A stretch of 41,014 nucleotides of DNA from an uncultured Bacteroidaceae bacterium (GTDB taxonomy: Bacteria > Bacteroidota > Bacteroidia > Bacteroidales > Bacteroidaceae). Location of the stretch: contig CALNGU010000010.1 of NCBI GenBank assembly GCA_939800445.1, forward strand, positions 1 to 41,014, read 5' to 3'. Both the position numbers and the translations under genes were made by a program. This document shows positions 8,173 to 17,063 of the stretch, piece by piece. Position 1 is the stretch's first letter; the number at the start of each line of letters is the position of its first letter. The notes under the pieces were generated by a model, which ran no database searches, was not told the DNA's origin, and saw only the letters and a list, made by a program, of their open reading frames with translations.

Positions 8173-8201
8173 CAGCCCGCCGGCACGAGCACAAAAATGG
8201 G

Positions 8202-8279
8202 TTACCCACTTTGCCCAAATGGGTAATCGACATTGATGAAGAGGGTAAGCCATTTCGCTCAAATGGCTTACCCTCTTTT
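8202..8279 (+). terminator. Terminator downstream of the TIGR02757 gene
   Basis: A 15-bp perfect stem, GAGGGTAAGCCATTT (8241-8255) with its complement at 8261-8275 and a 5-nt loop, is followed by TTTT. A weaker hairpin, TTACCCA/TGGGTAA (8202-8226), precedes it and shares the GGTAA and AAATG wording, suggesting an old duplication. The strong stem may also stop transcripts from the flavodoxin locus on the other strand. Confidence 0.8.
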
Positions 8280-8335
8280 CTCATCCTAACCAGTCTTGCC
8301 ACGGCAAGCCCAGGAGGCATCCGTCCACAGCGGTG

Positions 8336-9137
8336 TCAGTCAGCCACGACCACCTTGCCCTGCCGACTCGCCCTGCCCGTCCGACAGGCGCACGACATAG
8401 ACTCCTGGAGTGAGCTTATCGGTCTCAACGACATCATCTGTCGTCCATGCGACCATATTGCCAGCCAGGTCATAGAGGCGGAGGCTGTCAAACGTGCCGT
8501 CAACGCGCAGCACGCCATCGCCGCAAGTCACCACCGGGGCATGGCCGTCAGCCGATGCCAGACCGCTGCTGCCGCCTATGCCCGTCGCCTCAAGCCACTC
8601 GGCAATCATCTGCGGGGAGTTGCCCGTCTGCGATGAACGCACTCACAGGCTCGGCTCGACGAACTCGCCGTCGGGTATCAGCCGCCGTGCATCGGCCTCG
8701 ACACCGCTTATGCCACTGCTGGCACTCGACACGATCAGCCCGATGCGCTTGCCTGCCATCGCACCGCCGTTGTGGAAGAGGAACGTCTGCATCGGCGCGG
8801 CCATGTTGCCCCACCACAGAGGGACGGCGACGATTATCTCGTCATACGACGCAACATCGACCGCCACAGGCTTTATCTCCGGGTAGGACGCCGCATCGTC
8901 GGGGTTCTCCCTTATCGCGGCAATCAATGCGCTGCCGATGGCATAGCCGTCAGCCGCATAGTCCAGCCCTTCCTCGGCCGGCTCAATCCTCACGACATCG
9001 GCACCGGGCAGCTGCGCCGAGAGGTTGCTGACGATCGTCGCCGTGTTGTTCGTGAAACTGTAATAGATCACCAGTGTCCTCGCGCTGCCCGCCGCCACGA
9101 TGGCAAGCAACGCCAATAATGTCATAAACCTTTTCAT
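8336..9137 (-). pseudogene. Secreted flavodoxin with T9SS type A sorting tail, disrupted
   Basis: The N-terminal part (165 codons from 9137) has a signal peptide (MKRFMTLLALLAIVAAGSA) and a flavodoxin fold: TLVIYYSFTNNT (FMN phosphate loop), IIVAVPLWWGNMAAPM and GLIVSSASSGISG. It ends at an in-frame TGA at 8643-8645 just after EPSL. The same frame continues directly with VRSSQTGNSPQMIAEWLE, the usual end of this flavodoxin family, then a ~60-residue T9SS-like tail (LRLYDLAGNMVAW, LTPGVYVVRLSDG). Near the end a second lesion is visible: removing one G from the GGG at 8376-8378 (minus strand) restores GRASRQGKVVVAD and a stop at 8336, a canonical tail. Two independent lesions argue for a decaying gene rather than recoding, unless both are sequencing errors. 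Confidence 0.8.
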
Positions 9138-9182
9138 TGGAAATGCATTTTAAACGTAATTAAATCCCACATATCTCTGACG

Positions 9183-9190
9183 CAAAGGTA
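9183..9190 (-). promoter_or_regulatory. -7 element of the flavodoxin locus
   Basis: TACCTTTG on the minus strand, 45 bp before the start codon, matches TAnnTTTG. The promoter seems retained although the gene is broken. Confidence 0.4.
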
Positions 9191-9275
9191 TATGCGGGTC
9201 ATGACGGGGCTTGTACCAGTTTTACTGACGATACAAACTCTTTTACAGAATAATAATGGTATGGGGGCTATGCCG

Positions 9276-9428
9276 TCACTCCTTGTCGCCGGTCGGTTTA
9301 GGGCGGACTGACGGCTTGGCAGGTTGCGACGCACGCCGCGCAGGCTTGCCGAGACGGCGGGATTTGAGCCACTCAGCCTTGCGTGCCTCGTAGGCCTCGC
9401 GTTGACGTTCCAGGTAGTTGTCTGCCAT
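9276..9428 (-). CDS. Small basic protein (50 aa)
   Basis: A 50-codon frame starts MADNYLERQREAYEARKAEW and continues with KSRRLGKPARR and an RPKPTGDKE end. It is rich in Lys/Arg/Ala and probably helical in its first half. I know short MADNYLE-type proteins of this form from many Bacteroidales genomes, sometimes mislabelled 'dehydrogenase', so it is likely a real conserved gene. Its function is unknown. The basic character would allow nucleic-acid or ribosome binding, but this is only a guess. It sits upstream of the flavodoxin locus on the same strand and divergent from the nitroreductase gene. Confidence 0.7.
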   Translation of the reverse strand: MADNYLERQREAYEARKAEWLKSRRLGKPARRASQPAKPSVRPKPTGDKE

Positions 9429-9511
9429 GATTGCTTGTCGTTTTGCACGGCGAAGTTATAGTAATTTGGTTATATTAGCACCCGATAATTAACAAAACCT
9501 AATCATCTGAC

Positions 9512-10045
9512 ATGGATTTCATCGAATTGGCTGAAAAACGGCAGAGCGACCGCAAATACGAATCACGCCCCGTCAGCCGCGAAATCATAACCCGCTGCCT
9601 CGAAGCAGCCCGCATCGCACCGTCAGCGTGCAACTCGCAACCTTGGAAGTTTGTCGTCGTCGACGACCCCGACCTGCTCAAGGACGTGGCAGAGGCGACG
9701 GCTGGCATGGGAATGAACCATTTCGCCCACCAAGTCCCCGTGATTGTCGCCGTCGTGCTTGAGAAAATGAACCTCACCGCCAAGATTGGCAGCGTCATCA
9801 AGGACAAGGAATACTCGCTCGTCGACGTTGGAATCGCCACCGAACACTTCTGCCTCGAAGCAGCATCGCTCGGTCTCGGCACGTGCATCATCGGGTGGTT
9901 TGACGAAAAACGGATGAAGAAACTGCTCGGGGTGAAAGGCAAAAGAATCCCCCTGCTCATTGCCCTCGGCTACCCCGCCGGCGACCACCGCGCCAAGTCA
10001 CGCAAAGCCCTTGACAAGATGAGTTGCTGGAACCGCTACGAGTGA
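9512..10045 (+). CDS. Nitroreductase family protein
   Basis: The 177-residue flavoprotein fits the short nitroreductase family, FMN-dependent NAD(P)H oxidoreductases. Visible landmarks are the N-terminal RQSDRKYESRPVSRE (FMN phosphate-contacting Arg), ARIAPSACNSQPWKF, the central VDVGIATEHFCLEAASLGLGTCIIGWF and IPLLIALGYPAGDHR near the end. The physiological substrate cannot be inferred. It converges on the serine hydrolase gene with only 12 nt between stops and no obvious terminator hairpin. Confidence 0.93.
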   Translation: MDFIELAEKRQSDRKYESRPVSREIITRCLEAARIAPSACNSQPWKFVVVDDPDLLKDVAEATAGMGMNHFAHQVPVIVAVVLEKMNLTAKIGSVIKDKEYSLVDVGIATEHFCLEAASLGLGTCIIGWFDEKRMKKLLGVKGKRIPLLIALGYPAGDHRAKSRKALDKMSCWNRYE

Positions 10046-10057
10046 CGCGCCCCGCCG

Positions 10058-11206
10058 TCACGACGCATCGAGAATCTTCTCCGCAATCTCCATGTAACGG
10101 ATGATGTCCAGCGTCAATTCACGCTCATAGACATCCGACCGCTCATGCCCAAGCCGCACGACGATGGCGTTGCGGTCGGGGATGGCGAAGACGTACTGCC
10201 CCAGCATCCCCCTCATGTAGGGTATCGCCTGCCCGTCACGGTGCATGACCCACGTCTGGAATCCGTAGTAGTCGAGGCTGTCCCTCCCCCATTGGTCCTT
10301 GAGATAGGATGCCGGCGACATCATCTCGTCGATGTAGCTGCGCGACACCAGTTGCCGCCCGTCCCAATCGCCGTGGCGCAGCATCAGCCTCCCAAACCGT
10401 GCCGCGTCGCGTGCCGTGGTGTGGAAGCAGCAAAAGGCCTTCTCGTCCCCGCCCTCCTTGTCCAACAGCCAGTAGGCATCATGCTCTGGGCGCATGGGCT
10501 GCCACAGCTTGCGCTCTGCATAGCGGCTCAGCGTCTCGCCCGTCGCAGCCTCGATGACAAAGGCCAGCAGCTGCGTCTCGCCGCTGCGGTAGCTGTACTG
10601 CACGCCCGGCTCATCGACCACATCAAGCCCCGTCACAAGCCGCCGCAAGTCGTCACCATAATAGGCATGGGTCGTGGGCGAAAACAGCGAGGCGTAGGAC
10701 TCGTCCCAGTCCATCCCCCCGCTCATCGTCAGCAGGTCGCGGATGGTGACATCGGCCTGCATCCCCTTGACGTACTGCGGCAGGTATTTGCTGACGGCAT
10801 CGTCCAGGCTGCCAATCTTGCCCTCATCCAAGGCGATGCCGGCGAGCAGTCCCACTATCGTCTTGGTCGCCGAGTAGAGGTTGGACGTGCGTCCGTCCTC
10901 CCATCCGCCACGGTAACTCTTAAACAGCACACTGTCATCGCGGATGACGAGGAATGACACCGTGCGCATCTCGTCCAGGTAGGCCGAGTCGGAAGCATCG
11001 AGCTTGTAACCGTTGCGATGCACGCTGCTCGGCCACACCCAAGCCGTGTCGGGGGCATGGAGCGTGTCACGGGGGAACAGCTCGGCATCGGTTATCTCCG
11101 GGTAGAGGTGAATCAAAGCCTGGCGTGCGTAGTGCGGCAGGCAAAGATAAACGACAGCGGCAGCGGCGAGCAATGCCACGGCAGCGATGAGCAACTTCTT
11201 TTTCAT
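10058..11206 (-). CDS. Membrane-anchored serine hydrolase, class C beta-lactamase family
   Basis: From the ATG at 11206 the product is 382 residues, with an N-terminal membrane segment (about residues 4-23) and a beta-lactamase/PBP-like serine hydrolase domain facing the periplasm. The catalytic SxxK is SATK at Ser112-Lys115. Other family segments are LTMSGGMDWDESY, VQYSYRSGETQLL (position of the YxN-type motif) and LMLRHGDWDGRQLVS. It resembles esterase/DD-peptidase-type relatives (6-aminohexanoate-dimer hydrolase and EstB-like) more than true AmpC, so resistance should not be assumed. The frame is open upstream into frr, but the MKKKLLIAAV signal anchor marks the true start. Confidence 0.88.
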   Translation of the reverse strand: MKKKLLIAAVALLAAAAVVYLCLPHYARQALIHLYPEITDAELFPRDTLHAPDTAWVWPSSVHRNGYKLDASDSAYLDEMRTVSFLVIRDDSVLFKSYRGGWEDGRTSNLYSATKTIVGLLAGIALDEGKIGSLDDAVSKYLPQYVKGMQADVTIRDLLTMSGGMDWDESYASLFSPTTHAYYGDDLRRLVTGLDVVDEPGVQYSYRSGETQLLAFVIEAATGETLSRYAERKLWQPMRPEHDAYWLLDKEGGDEKAFCCFHTTARDAARFGRLMLRHGDWDGRQLVSRSYIDEMMSPASYLKDQWGRDSLDYYGFQTWVMHRDGQAIPYMRGMLGQYVFAIPDRNAIVVRLGHERSDVYERELTLDIIRYMEIAEKILDAS

Positions 11207-11283
11207 AATCACGAATGTCTTTCGTTTACAGCCGTGAATATAAGGCTTATTTGCCAACGGCGGCACGGCGCGGCGAAAAGAAA

Positions 11284-11312
11284 GGCGCGGAGGAATGCAC
11301 TTCCCCCGCGCC
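11284..11312 (-). terminator. Terminator of frr
   Basis: On the minus strand GGCGCGG and CCGCGCC arms, extended by a mismatch and four more pairs, close a 5-nt loop and are followed by TTTCTTTT. It lies just past the frr stop. Confidence 0.65.
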
Positions 11313-11343
11313 CTTGCCGTCCCGTCCGTCCGACGCCGTGCGG

Positions 11344-11904
11344 TCAGACGGTCATGATTTCCTTTTCCTTGGCAGCGAGCAGGTCTTCGAGTTTCTTGAC
11401 GTATTTGTCGTGCACTTTCTGCAACTTGGCCTCGCCATCCTTTTGCTCGTCCTCGGGCATACCGTCCTTGACAGCCTTCTTCAGCGCGTCGATGGCGTCG
11501 CGGCGCGCATTGCGGATGCTGACCTTGGCCGTCTCGCCCTCGCCCTTGCACTGCTTGGCGAGCTGCTTACGGCGTTCCTCAGTCAATGGCGGGATACCTA
11601 TCCTGATGATTTCCCCGTTGTTTTCAGGCATGATGCCGAGGTCAGAGTCGATGATAGCCTTCTCGATGACCTTGAACATCGATTTGTCCCAAGGCTTGAT
11701 AGCTATCGTCCTCGCGTCGGGCGTCGTCACCGCAGCGACGTTGTTGAGGGGGACCTGCGTGCCGTAGGAATCGACCCTGATGCCGTCGAGCAGGCGTATG
11801 TCCGCACGGCCTGCGCGGATGTGCGCCAACGACTCTTCGAGGAATGCCACTGCCATTTCCATCTTTTCCTCGGCTGCGCCAAGGATTGCTTTTGATTCTG
11901 CCAT
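11344..11904 (-). CDS. frr: Ribosome recycling factor
   Basis: RRF splits post-termination ribosomes together with EF-G. The 186-residue length and sequence match the family throughout: [76 protein letters not shown] and the C-terminal helix pair. In many bacteria frr follows pyrH directly. Here pyrH lies about 2.4 kb upstream on the same strand with two other genes between, and frr has its own promoter (11942-11972). Confidence 0.98.
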   Translation of the reverse strand: MAESKAILGAAEEKMEMAVAFLEESLAHIRAGRADIRLLDGIRVDSYGTQVPLNNVAAVTTPDARTIAIKPWDKSMFKVIEKAIIDSDLGIMPENNGEIIRIGIPPLTEERRKQLAKQCKGEGETAKVSIRNARRDAIDALKKAVKDGMPEDEQKDGEAKLQKVHDKYVKKLEDLLAAKEKEIMTV

Positions 11905-11941
11905 ATCCTAAAAATTTTATCAGTTCATTGATTGATGCCGT

Positions 11942-11972
11942 CAAAAATATATCAATTTTCCGTGCGGTGCAA
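11942..11972 (-). promoter_or_regulatory. Promoter of frr
   Basis: On the minus strand TTG (11972-11970), a 20-bp spacer and TATTTTTG (11949-11942) match the Bacteroidota promoter, about 38 bp before the frr start codon. This makes frr transcription independent of pyrH. Confidence 0.7.
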
Positions 11973-12032
11973 GTGTTGCAGGCACGGGCAGGCGCAATCT
12001 TCGGGAGGCGACGGCGGCACGCTGCCGGCGCG

Positions 12033-12126
12033 GCTCGGCGAGCCACGGTTTTGACGTGCCTTGTTAGTGGCACTAACAAGCGTTGTTAGTCGCATTAACA
12101 AGCATTGTTAGTCCGACTAACAAGGC
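12033..12126. repeat. 22-bp dyad array, TTGTTAGT family, copy 1
   Basis: Three units start at 12061, 12083 and 12105, each TTGTTAGTnnnACTAACAA (one arm varies to ATTAACAA) plus a 3-bp spacer, giving an exact 22-bp step. A 21-bp head unit at 12033-12053 (GCTCGGCGAGCC...GGTTTTG) precedes them. The same head-plus-three-units arrangement recurs at 35516-35609. It fills the gap between the wHTH-like gene and the frr promoter. Confidence 0.85.
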
Positions 12127-12150
12127 GAGCCGTGCGCGTGGCATACGGGT

Positions 12151-12726
12151 TCACTTGAACGCTATCAGGACGCGCAGCTCGCTGATGCCGCGCCGTCTGG
12201 CGGCGACATAGGTGCGCGGCTGGCATCCCTCGCGGCGCAAATCGGTGAGGTAAAGGGGGTTGTGGAGGCTGAACAGTGATGTCTGGAACGTGTCGCCCGG
12301 CACAAGCTTGGAATTGACCGACTCGACCACCCTGAAATGTTCGCCGCCGATGTAGACGACGCGGCAGTAGCGGTCGGGCATCCAGCGGAACTCGACCTCG
12401 ACACCCTCTTTGAGGCGGGCGGGGACAACCTGGTTGCCCGAGAGGAACTCGGAATCATCGAGCATCCCGCACTCAAACGAATTGCTGAAGTCGTCCCACC
12501 CGGTGAAGCCGACATAGCGCGAGAGTATCGACAAGGTGCTCACGTTTGGCACGTGACCCGATGGGACATAGCCCCAGATGCGCTTGATGGTCGAGAGGCT
12601 GAGCGTCTCGTGGGTGATGCGGCTTATCTCTCCCAGCAGGAAGTTGAAATCGGTCGAGGAGATGGGCTTGCGGCCAGCTTTCTCTTCGACCATGCTTTTC
12701 AGCGTTTCTATCTTGTCGTTTTCCAT
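12151..12726 (-). CDS. Bacteroidales wHTH-like protein of unknown function
   Basis: The 191-residue protein has an N-terminal region (residues ~20-80) with TDFNFLLGEIS, LSLSTIKRIWGYVP and STLSILSRYVGFTGWDDF. This combination recurs in uncharacterised Bacteroidales proteins and looks like a small helical, probably DNA-binding, domain. The C-terminal half (~105-190) is beta-rich (EFRWMPDRYCRVVYIGGEHFRVVES, SLFSLHNPLYLTDLRR) and may be a sensor or interaction domain. It lies downstream of the Ser/Thr kinase gene on the same strand, 164 bp away, so the two may work together. That is inference. A TATTTTTG element (12752-12745) precedes it. Confidence 0.65.
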   Translation of the reverse strand: MENDKIETLKSMVEEKAGRKPISSTDFNFLLGEISRITHETLSLSTIKRIWGYVPSGHVPNVSTLSILSRYVGFTGWDDFSNSFECGMLDDSEFLSGNQVVPARLKEGVEVEFRWMPDRYCRVVYIGGEHFRVVESVNSKLVPGDTFQTSLFSLHNPLYLTDLRREGCQPRTYVAARRRGISELRVLIAFK

Positions 12727-12890
12727 CTGTCAGCTGTTTTTCGGCAAAAATAGACAAAAGGAACAGCCTCGCCCTTTCACCCCCCCCATTTGAACCAACT
12801 TGAACCAAAAATGTGACATCCGGCCTTGCAGACCTGGACAAGGCGCACACGGCTGCCGGCATGAGGAGCGGCACGTCCGTCATTATTCAA

Positions 12891-14261
12891 TTATTCAACT
12901 ATCCAACTATGATTTCTGTTGAACTCACGCATTGTCACCTCGTAGATAGTGATAGCCGCGTTGAGATAGAGGCTATGCTCAGGCAATGACGGGTCAACGA
13001 TGGCATTCACTTTCTTGCGGATTGCCGCCTCAACCCTGAAATAAACGTTACTCCGTGCATCATACCTCACATCCCGAGGCTGTGAGGTGTCGGTGTAAAT
13101 GGCATAAGCCTCCTCAAACATCCGCAAGGTTGTCTCACGTGCCATCTTGTTGATGCGGGCCAGGCGTGGGTCGGAGTTGAACGATTCTATCGGTGATGTG
13201 CTGTGCTGCATGACAGTCTCCACTTTATTCACATACACAGTGTCAGACGTATGCACGGTCTTCACATTATTCACATACACGGTGTCAGACGTATGCATCG
13301 TCAGCGTGTCACGCACGGTCACGACATTGGCTGGTGGCACAGCCGCCTTCACATAGACAGTGTCAGACGTGTGCATCGTCAACGTGTCACGCACGGTCAC
13401 GACATTGCCTGTGGTCACATCTGCCGCACGCCACCATCCGTAGCCCGCGACCGCCGCCATGACCAAGAGCAACAAGACGATGACCGGCACGGCAACCGAC
13501 TTGGGGCGCAAGGCGTCAGCCACTTCGTCGGCCGAGGCGTAACGCTTGTCACGGTCATCCCTGGCACAGCGCGACGCGACCTTTGCCAAACGGCGCGAGC
13601 GGTGCGGCAACGAAGCGTTGACCTCCGCCAGTATCAGCCCGAGGGCATAGATGTCGGCACGCGCATCGACCTTTGCGTCATTGTCGAATTGCTCCGGCGC
13701 GGCATAACGCCTCGTGCCTGCCGGCTCCTTGAACACGGCGAAATCGTCGGCATCAGACAACCCGAAATCGACCAGCTTGACATGACGGCCGTTGTTGGTC
13801 AGCATGATGTTAGCGGGTTTCAAGTCCCTGTGGACTGTCTGCCTGCCATGGATGTAGGACAAGGCCTGACACAATTCGTCTGCCACCCTCGACGCATCGG
13901 CAAGTGACAAGCGATGCTCCTTGATGCAATCACGCAGGGACTGGCCATCGACATACTCCATGACAATGCAGAGCCCCAGCCCCGCGACTTCCTCCAAGCC
14001 CTCGGTGCGGGCAATGGCGGGATGCGAGAGGTTGTAGCCTATGGAGAATTCCTTCTGGAGCATGGCGCGGCAAAACTCGTCATCGACTTTGCCAGGCTTT
14101 AGGCACTTCAACACAAACCACTTGCCCAGACGTTTTGCGCGGTACAGGCGACAAAATCCCGTCTGGGATTCATAGAGCAACGTGAAGTCTGAGAACGAAT
14201 TGTCAAGGAAGTGCCCGCCCTCGTCACAGAAGAACGAATCGGATGTGTAGGATGACGACAT
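12891..14261 (-). CDS. Membrane Ser/Thr protein kinase with repeat-bearing extracytoplasmic region
   Basis: The 456-residue protein has a Hanks-type kinase domain (about 25-250): Lys52 in VLKCLK, HRDLKPANIML (144-154, catalytic Asp146), DFG (165-167), AGTRRYAAPEQ (181-191) and DIYALGLIL. The glycine-rich loop is degenerate. One membrane segment follows (about 255-275). Outside it is a repeat region (286-346) with two copies of VVTVRDTLTMHTSDTVYV and a shorter third, TVHTSDTVYVN, then a ~100-residue C-terminal helical region. The corresponding DNA repeats are at about 13220-13405. It starts 28 nt after pyrH, so it may share the pyrH transcript. The substrate is unknown. No PASTA domain is seen. 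Confidence 0.93.
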   Translation of the reverse strand: MSSSYTSDSFFCDEGGHFLDNSFSDFTLLYESQTGFCRLYRAKRLGKWFVLKCLKPGKVDDEFCRAMLQKEFSIGYNLSHPAIARTEGLEEVAGLGLCIVMEYVDGQSLRDCIKEHRLSLADASRVADELCQALSYIHGRQTVHRDLKPANIMLTNNGRHVKLVDFGLSDADDFAVFKEPAGTRRYAAPEQFDNDAKVDARADIYALGLILAEVNASLPHRSRRLAKVASRCARDDRDKRYASADEVADALRPKSVAVPVIVLLLLVMAAVAGYGWWRAADVTTGNVVTVRDTLTMHTSDTVYVKAAVPPANVVTVRDTLTMHTSDTVYVNNVKTVHTSDTVYVNKVETVMQHSTSPIESFNSDPRLARINKMARETTLRMFEEAYAIYTDTSQPRDVRYDARSNVYFRVEAAIRKKVNAIVDPSLPEHSLYLNAAITIYEVTMREFNRNHSWIVE

Positions 14262-14289
14262 ATTTTATCTCCCTGCCAACGATGCCGCG

Positions 14290-15000
14290 TCAATTGTGCA
14301 CCAACGTGCCGATGCCCTCACCGTCGATGACCTTGCGGAGGTTGCCGACAGTGTCCATGTCAAACACGATGATGGGCAGGTTGTTCTCCTTGCACATACA
14401 CGTGGCGGTCAGGTCCATCACTTTCAAGCCCCGTGCCAGCACCTCGTCGTAGGTGATGTCGTCAAACTTCGTAGCAGTGGGGTCTTTCTCAGGGTCGGCG
14501 GTGTAGATGCCGTCAACGCGAGTGCCTTTGAGCATGACCTGTGCCTCGATTTCTATGCCCCTTAACGACGAGCCGGTGTCGGTTGTGAAAAACGGGTTGC
14601 CCGTGCCTGCCGACATGATGACCACCTCGCCACGCTCAAGGCAGTCGATGGCACGCCACTTGTTGTAGAACTCGCCTATCGGCTCCATGCGGACGGCAGT
14701 CAGCACACGTGACTTGACACCGACCGAACCAAGGGCGGAAGACAGGGCGAGGCTGTTGATGACTGTCGCCAGCATCCCCATCTGGTCGCCTTTCACGCGG
14801 TCAAAGCCCTTGGAAGCTCCGCTCAAGCCACGGAAGATGTTGCCCCCGCCGATGACGATGCCCACCTGCACGCCGTCGTCCACTATGTCCTTTATCTGAC
14901 GGGCATAGTCGCCGAGGCGTTGCTCGTCTATGCCGTAACGTTTTTCACCCATCAGGCTCTCGCCGCTCAACTTGAGCAGCACACGCTTGTATTTTGCCAT
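14290..15000 (-). CDS. pyrH: UMP kinase (PyrH)
   Basis: PyrH phosphorylates UMP to UDP. The 236-residue amino acid kinase-fold protein has the expected [14 protein letters not shown] at the N terminus, [51 protein letters not shown] and [14 protein letters not shown], ending in DGEGIGTLV. The length is normal. A TAnnTTTG promoter lies upstream at 15030-15058. Downstream is the Ser/Thr kinase gene rather than the common partner frr. Confidence 0.98.
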   Translation of the reverse strand: MAKYKRVLLKLSGESLMGEKRYGIDEQRLGDYARQIKDIVDDGVQVGIVIGGGNIFRGLSGASKGFDRVKGDQMGMLATVINSLALSSALGSVGVKSRVLTAVRMEPIGEFYNKWRAIDCLERGEVVIMSAGTGNPFFTTDTGSSLRGIEIEAQVMLKGTRVDGIYTADPEKDPTATKFDDITYDEVLARGLKVMDLTATCMCKENNLPIIVFDMDTVGNLRKVIDGEGIGTLVHN

Positions 15001-15029
15001 ATCAGTAAAACTTTGAATGTTAATTGAAA

Positions 15030-15058
15030 CAAAAATACATGAAATCCGCGCCGGACAA
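15030..15058 (-). promoter_or_regulatory. Promoter of pyrH
   Basis: On the minus strand TATTTTTG (15037-15030) with TTG 18 bp upstream (15058-15056). It overlaps the tail of the guaB terminator. Confidence 0.55.
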
Positions 15059-15094
15059 AAACAAAGCCCCGATTATTATGCACAATCGGGGCTT
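15056..15094 (-). terminator. Terminator of guaB
   Basis: An 11-bp stem, AAGCCCCGATT (15064-15074) with AATCGGGGCTT (15084-15094), is followed on the minus strand by a T-rich TTTGTTTTT tract. It sits 23 nt past the guaB stop. Confidence 0.85.
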
Positions 15095-15116
15095 CGGGTT
15101 ATAATGTTGACTCCTG

Positions 15117-16607
<1,491 letters not shown>

Positions 16608-16624
16608 TTAATCTTTATTGCACG

Positions 16625-16657
16625 CAAATTTACTACTTTCCATTTAATACTTAACAA
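16625..16657 (-). promoter_or_regulatory. Promoter of guaB
   Basis: On the minus strand TAAATTTG (16632-16625) with TTG 22 bp upstream (16657-16655), about 30 bp before the start codon. Confidence 0.55.
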
Positions 16658-16659
16658 TT

Positions 16660-16970
16660 GACCGTGATTTTTAACAAAGGAATAAGCACACCACCCCCGA
16701 CAGCGAGCATCCAATCACGACATTGGTGAGAAGAAAAACTGAACACCAACAACAAAAACATGGCCACATGGGATGAAAAGTCTATTTTCAACCTAAAAAT
16801 ACATAGACTTAGCTTAAATCTACATATTTTTAAGCTAAAAACAAACTATACGACAGATGCCCGCAATTGGTCAAACGCCAGACTGCTGCTGTACTCCGCA
16901 ATTCAAAATGTTTTCCACAAGACACATATCCGTATAGATGCTGGAGAAAAATAGCGGTGACGGGATGAAT
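16660..16970. other. AT-rich gene-free stretch with inverted repeats
   Basis: This region is clearly more AT-rich than the coding DNA around it. It holds a perfect 10-bp inverted repeat, TTAGCTTAAA (16809-16818) and TTTAAGCTAA (16829-16838), nested with a longer imperfect one (16793-16807 against 16819-16834). A 64-codon frame at 16760-16954 exists, but nothing about it looks like a gene. It could be a relic or a structured intergenic element. Confidence 0.4.
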
Positions 16971-17012
16971 AAAAAAAGACCGTGCGGTCTCTTTGTTTCA
17001 GAGACCGCACGG
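16971..17012 (-). terminator. Terminator of recQ
   Basis: A perfect 13-bp stem (16980-16992 with 17000-17012, 7-nt loop) is followed on the minus strand by TCTTTTTTT. It lies 51 nt past the recQ stop. Confidence 0.92.
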
Positions 17013-17063
17013 CCTAACAACTATACTTTGGCATCTAACGGCCGGGAGTGAACTGACGCAGCG

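Noticed and set aside
8643-8645. TGA in the flavodoxin gene as a selenocysteine or other recoded codon
   Set aside because: The position precedes the RSSQ segment, where Trp or Arg is expected, no SECIS-like hairpin is evident after it, and a second, unrelated frameshift lies downstream.
10058-11551. Long (497-codon) form of the serine hydrolase
   Set aside because: The first 115 codons overlap frr in antisense-like composition and precede an obvious membrane-anchor start at 11206.
12061-12126. CRISPR array
   Set aside because: Units are 22 bp with 3-bp gaps and no unique 30-bp spacers; no cas genes in the window.
16760-16954. 64-codon frame in the guaB-recQ gap
   Set aside because: AT-rich, spans the inverted repeats, no promoter match close upstream and no recognisable protein feature.
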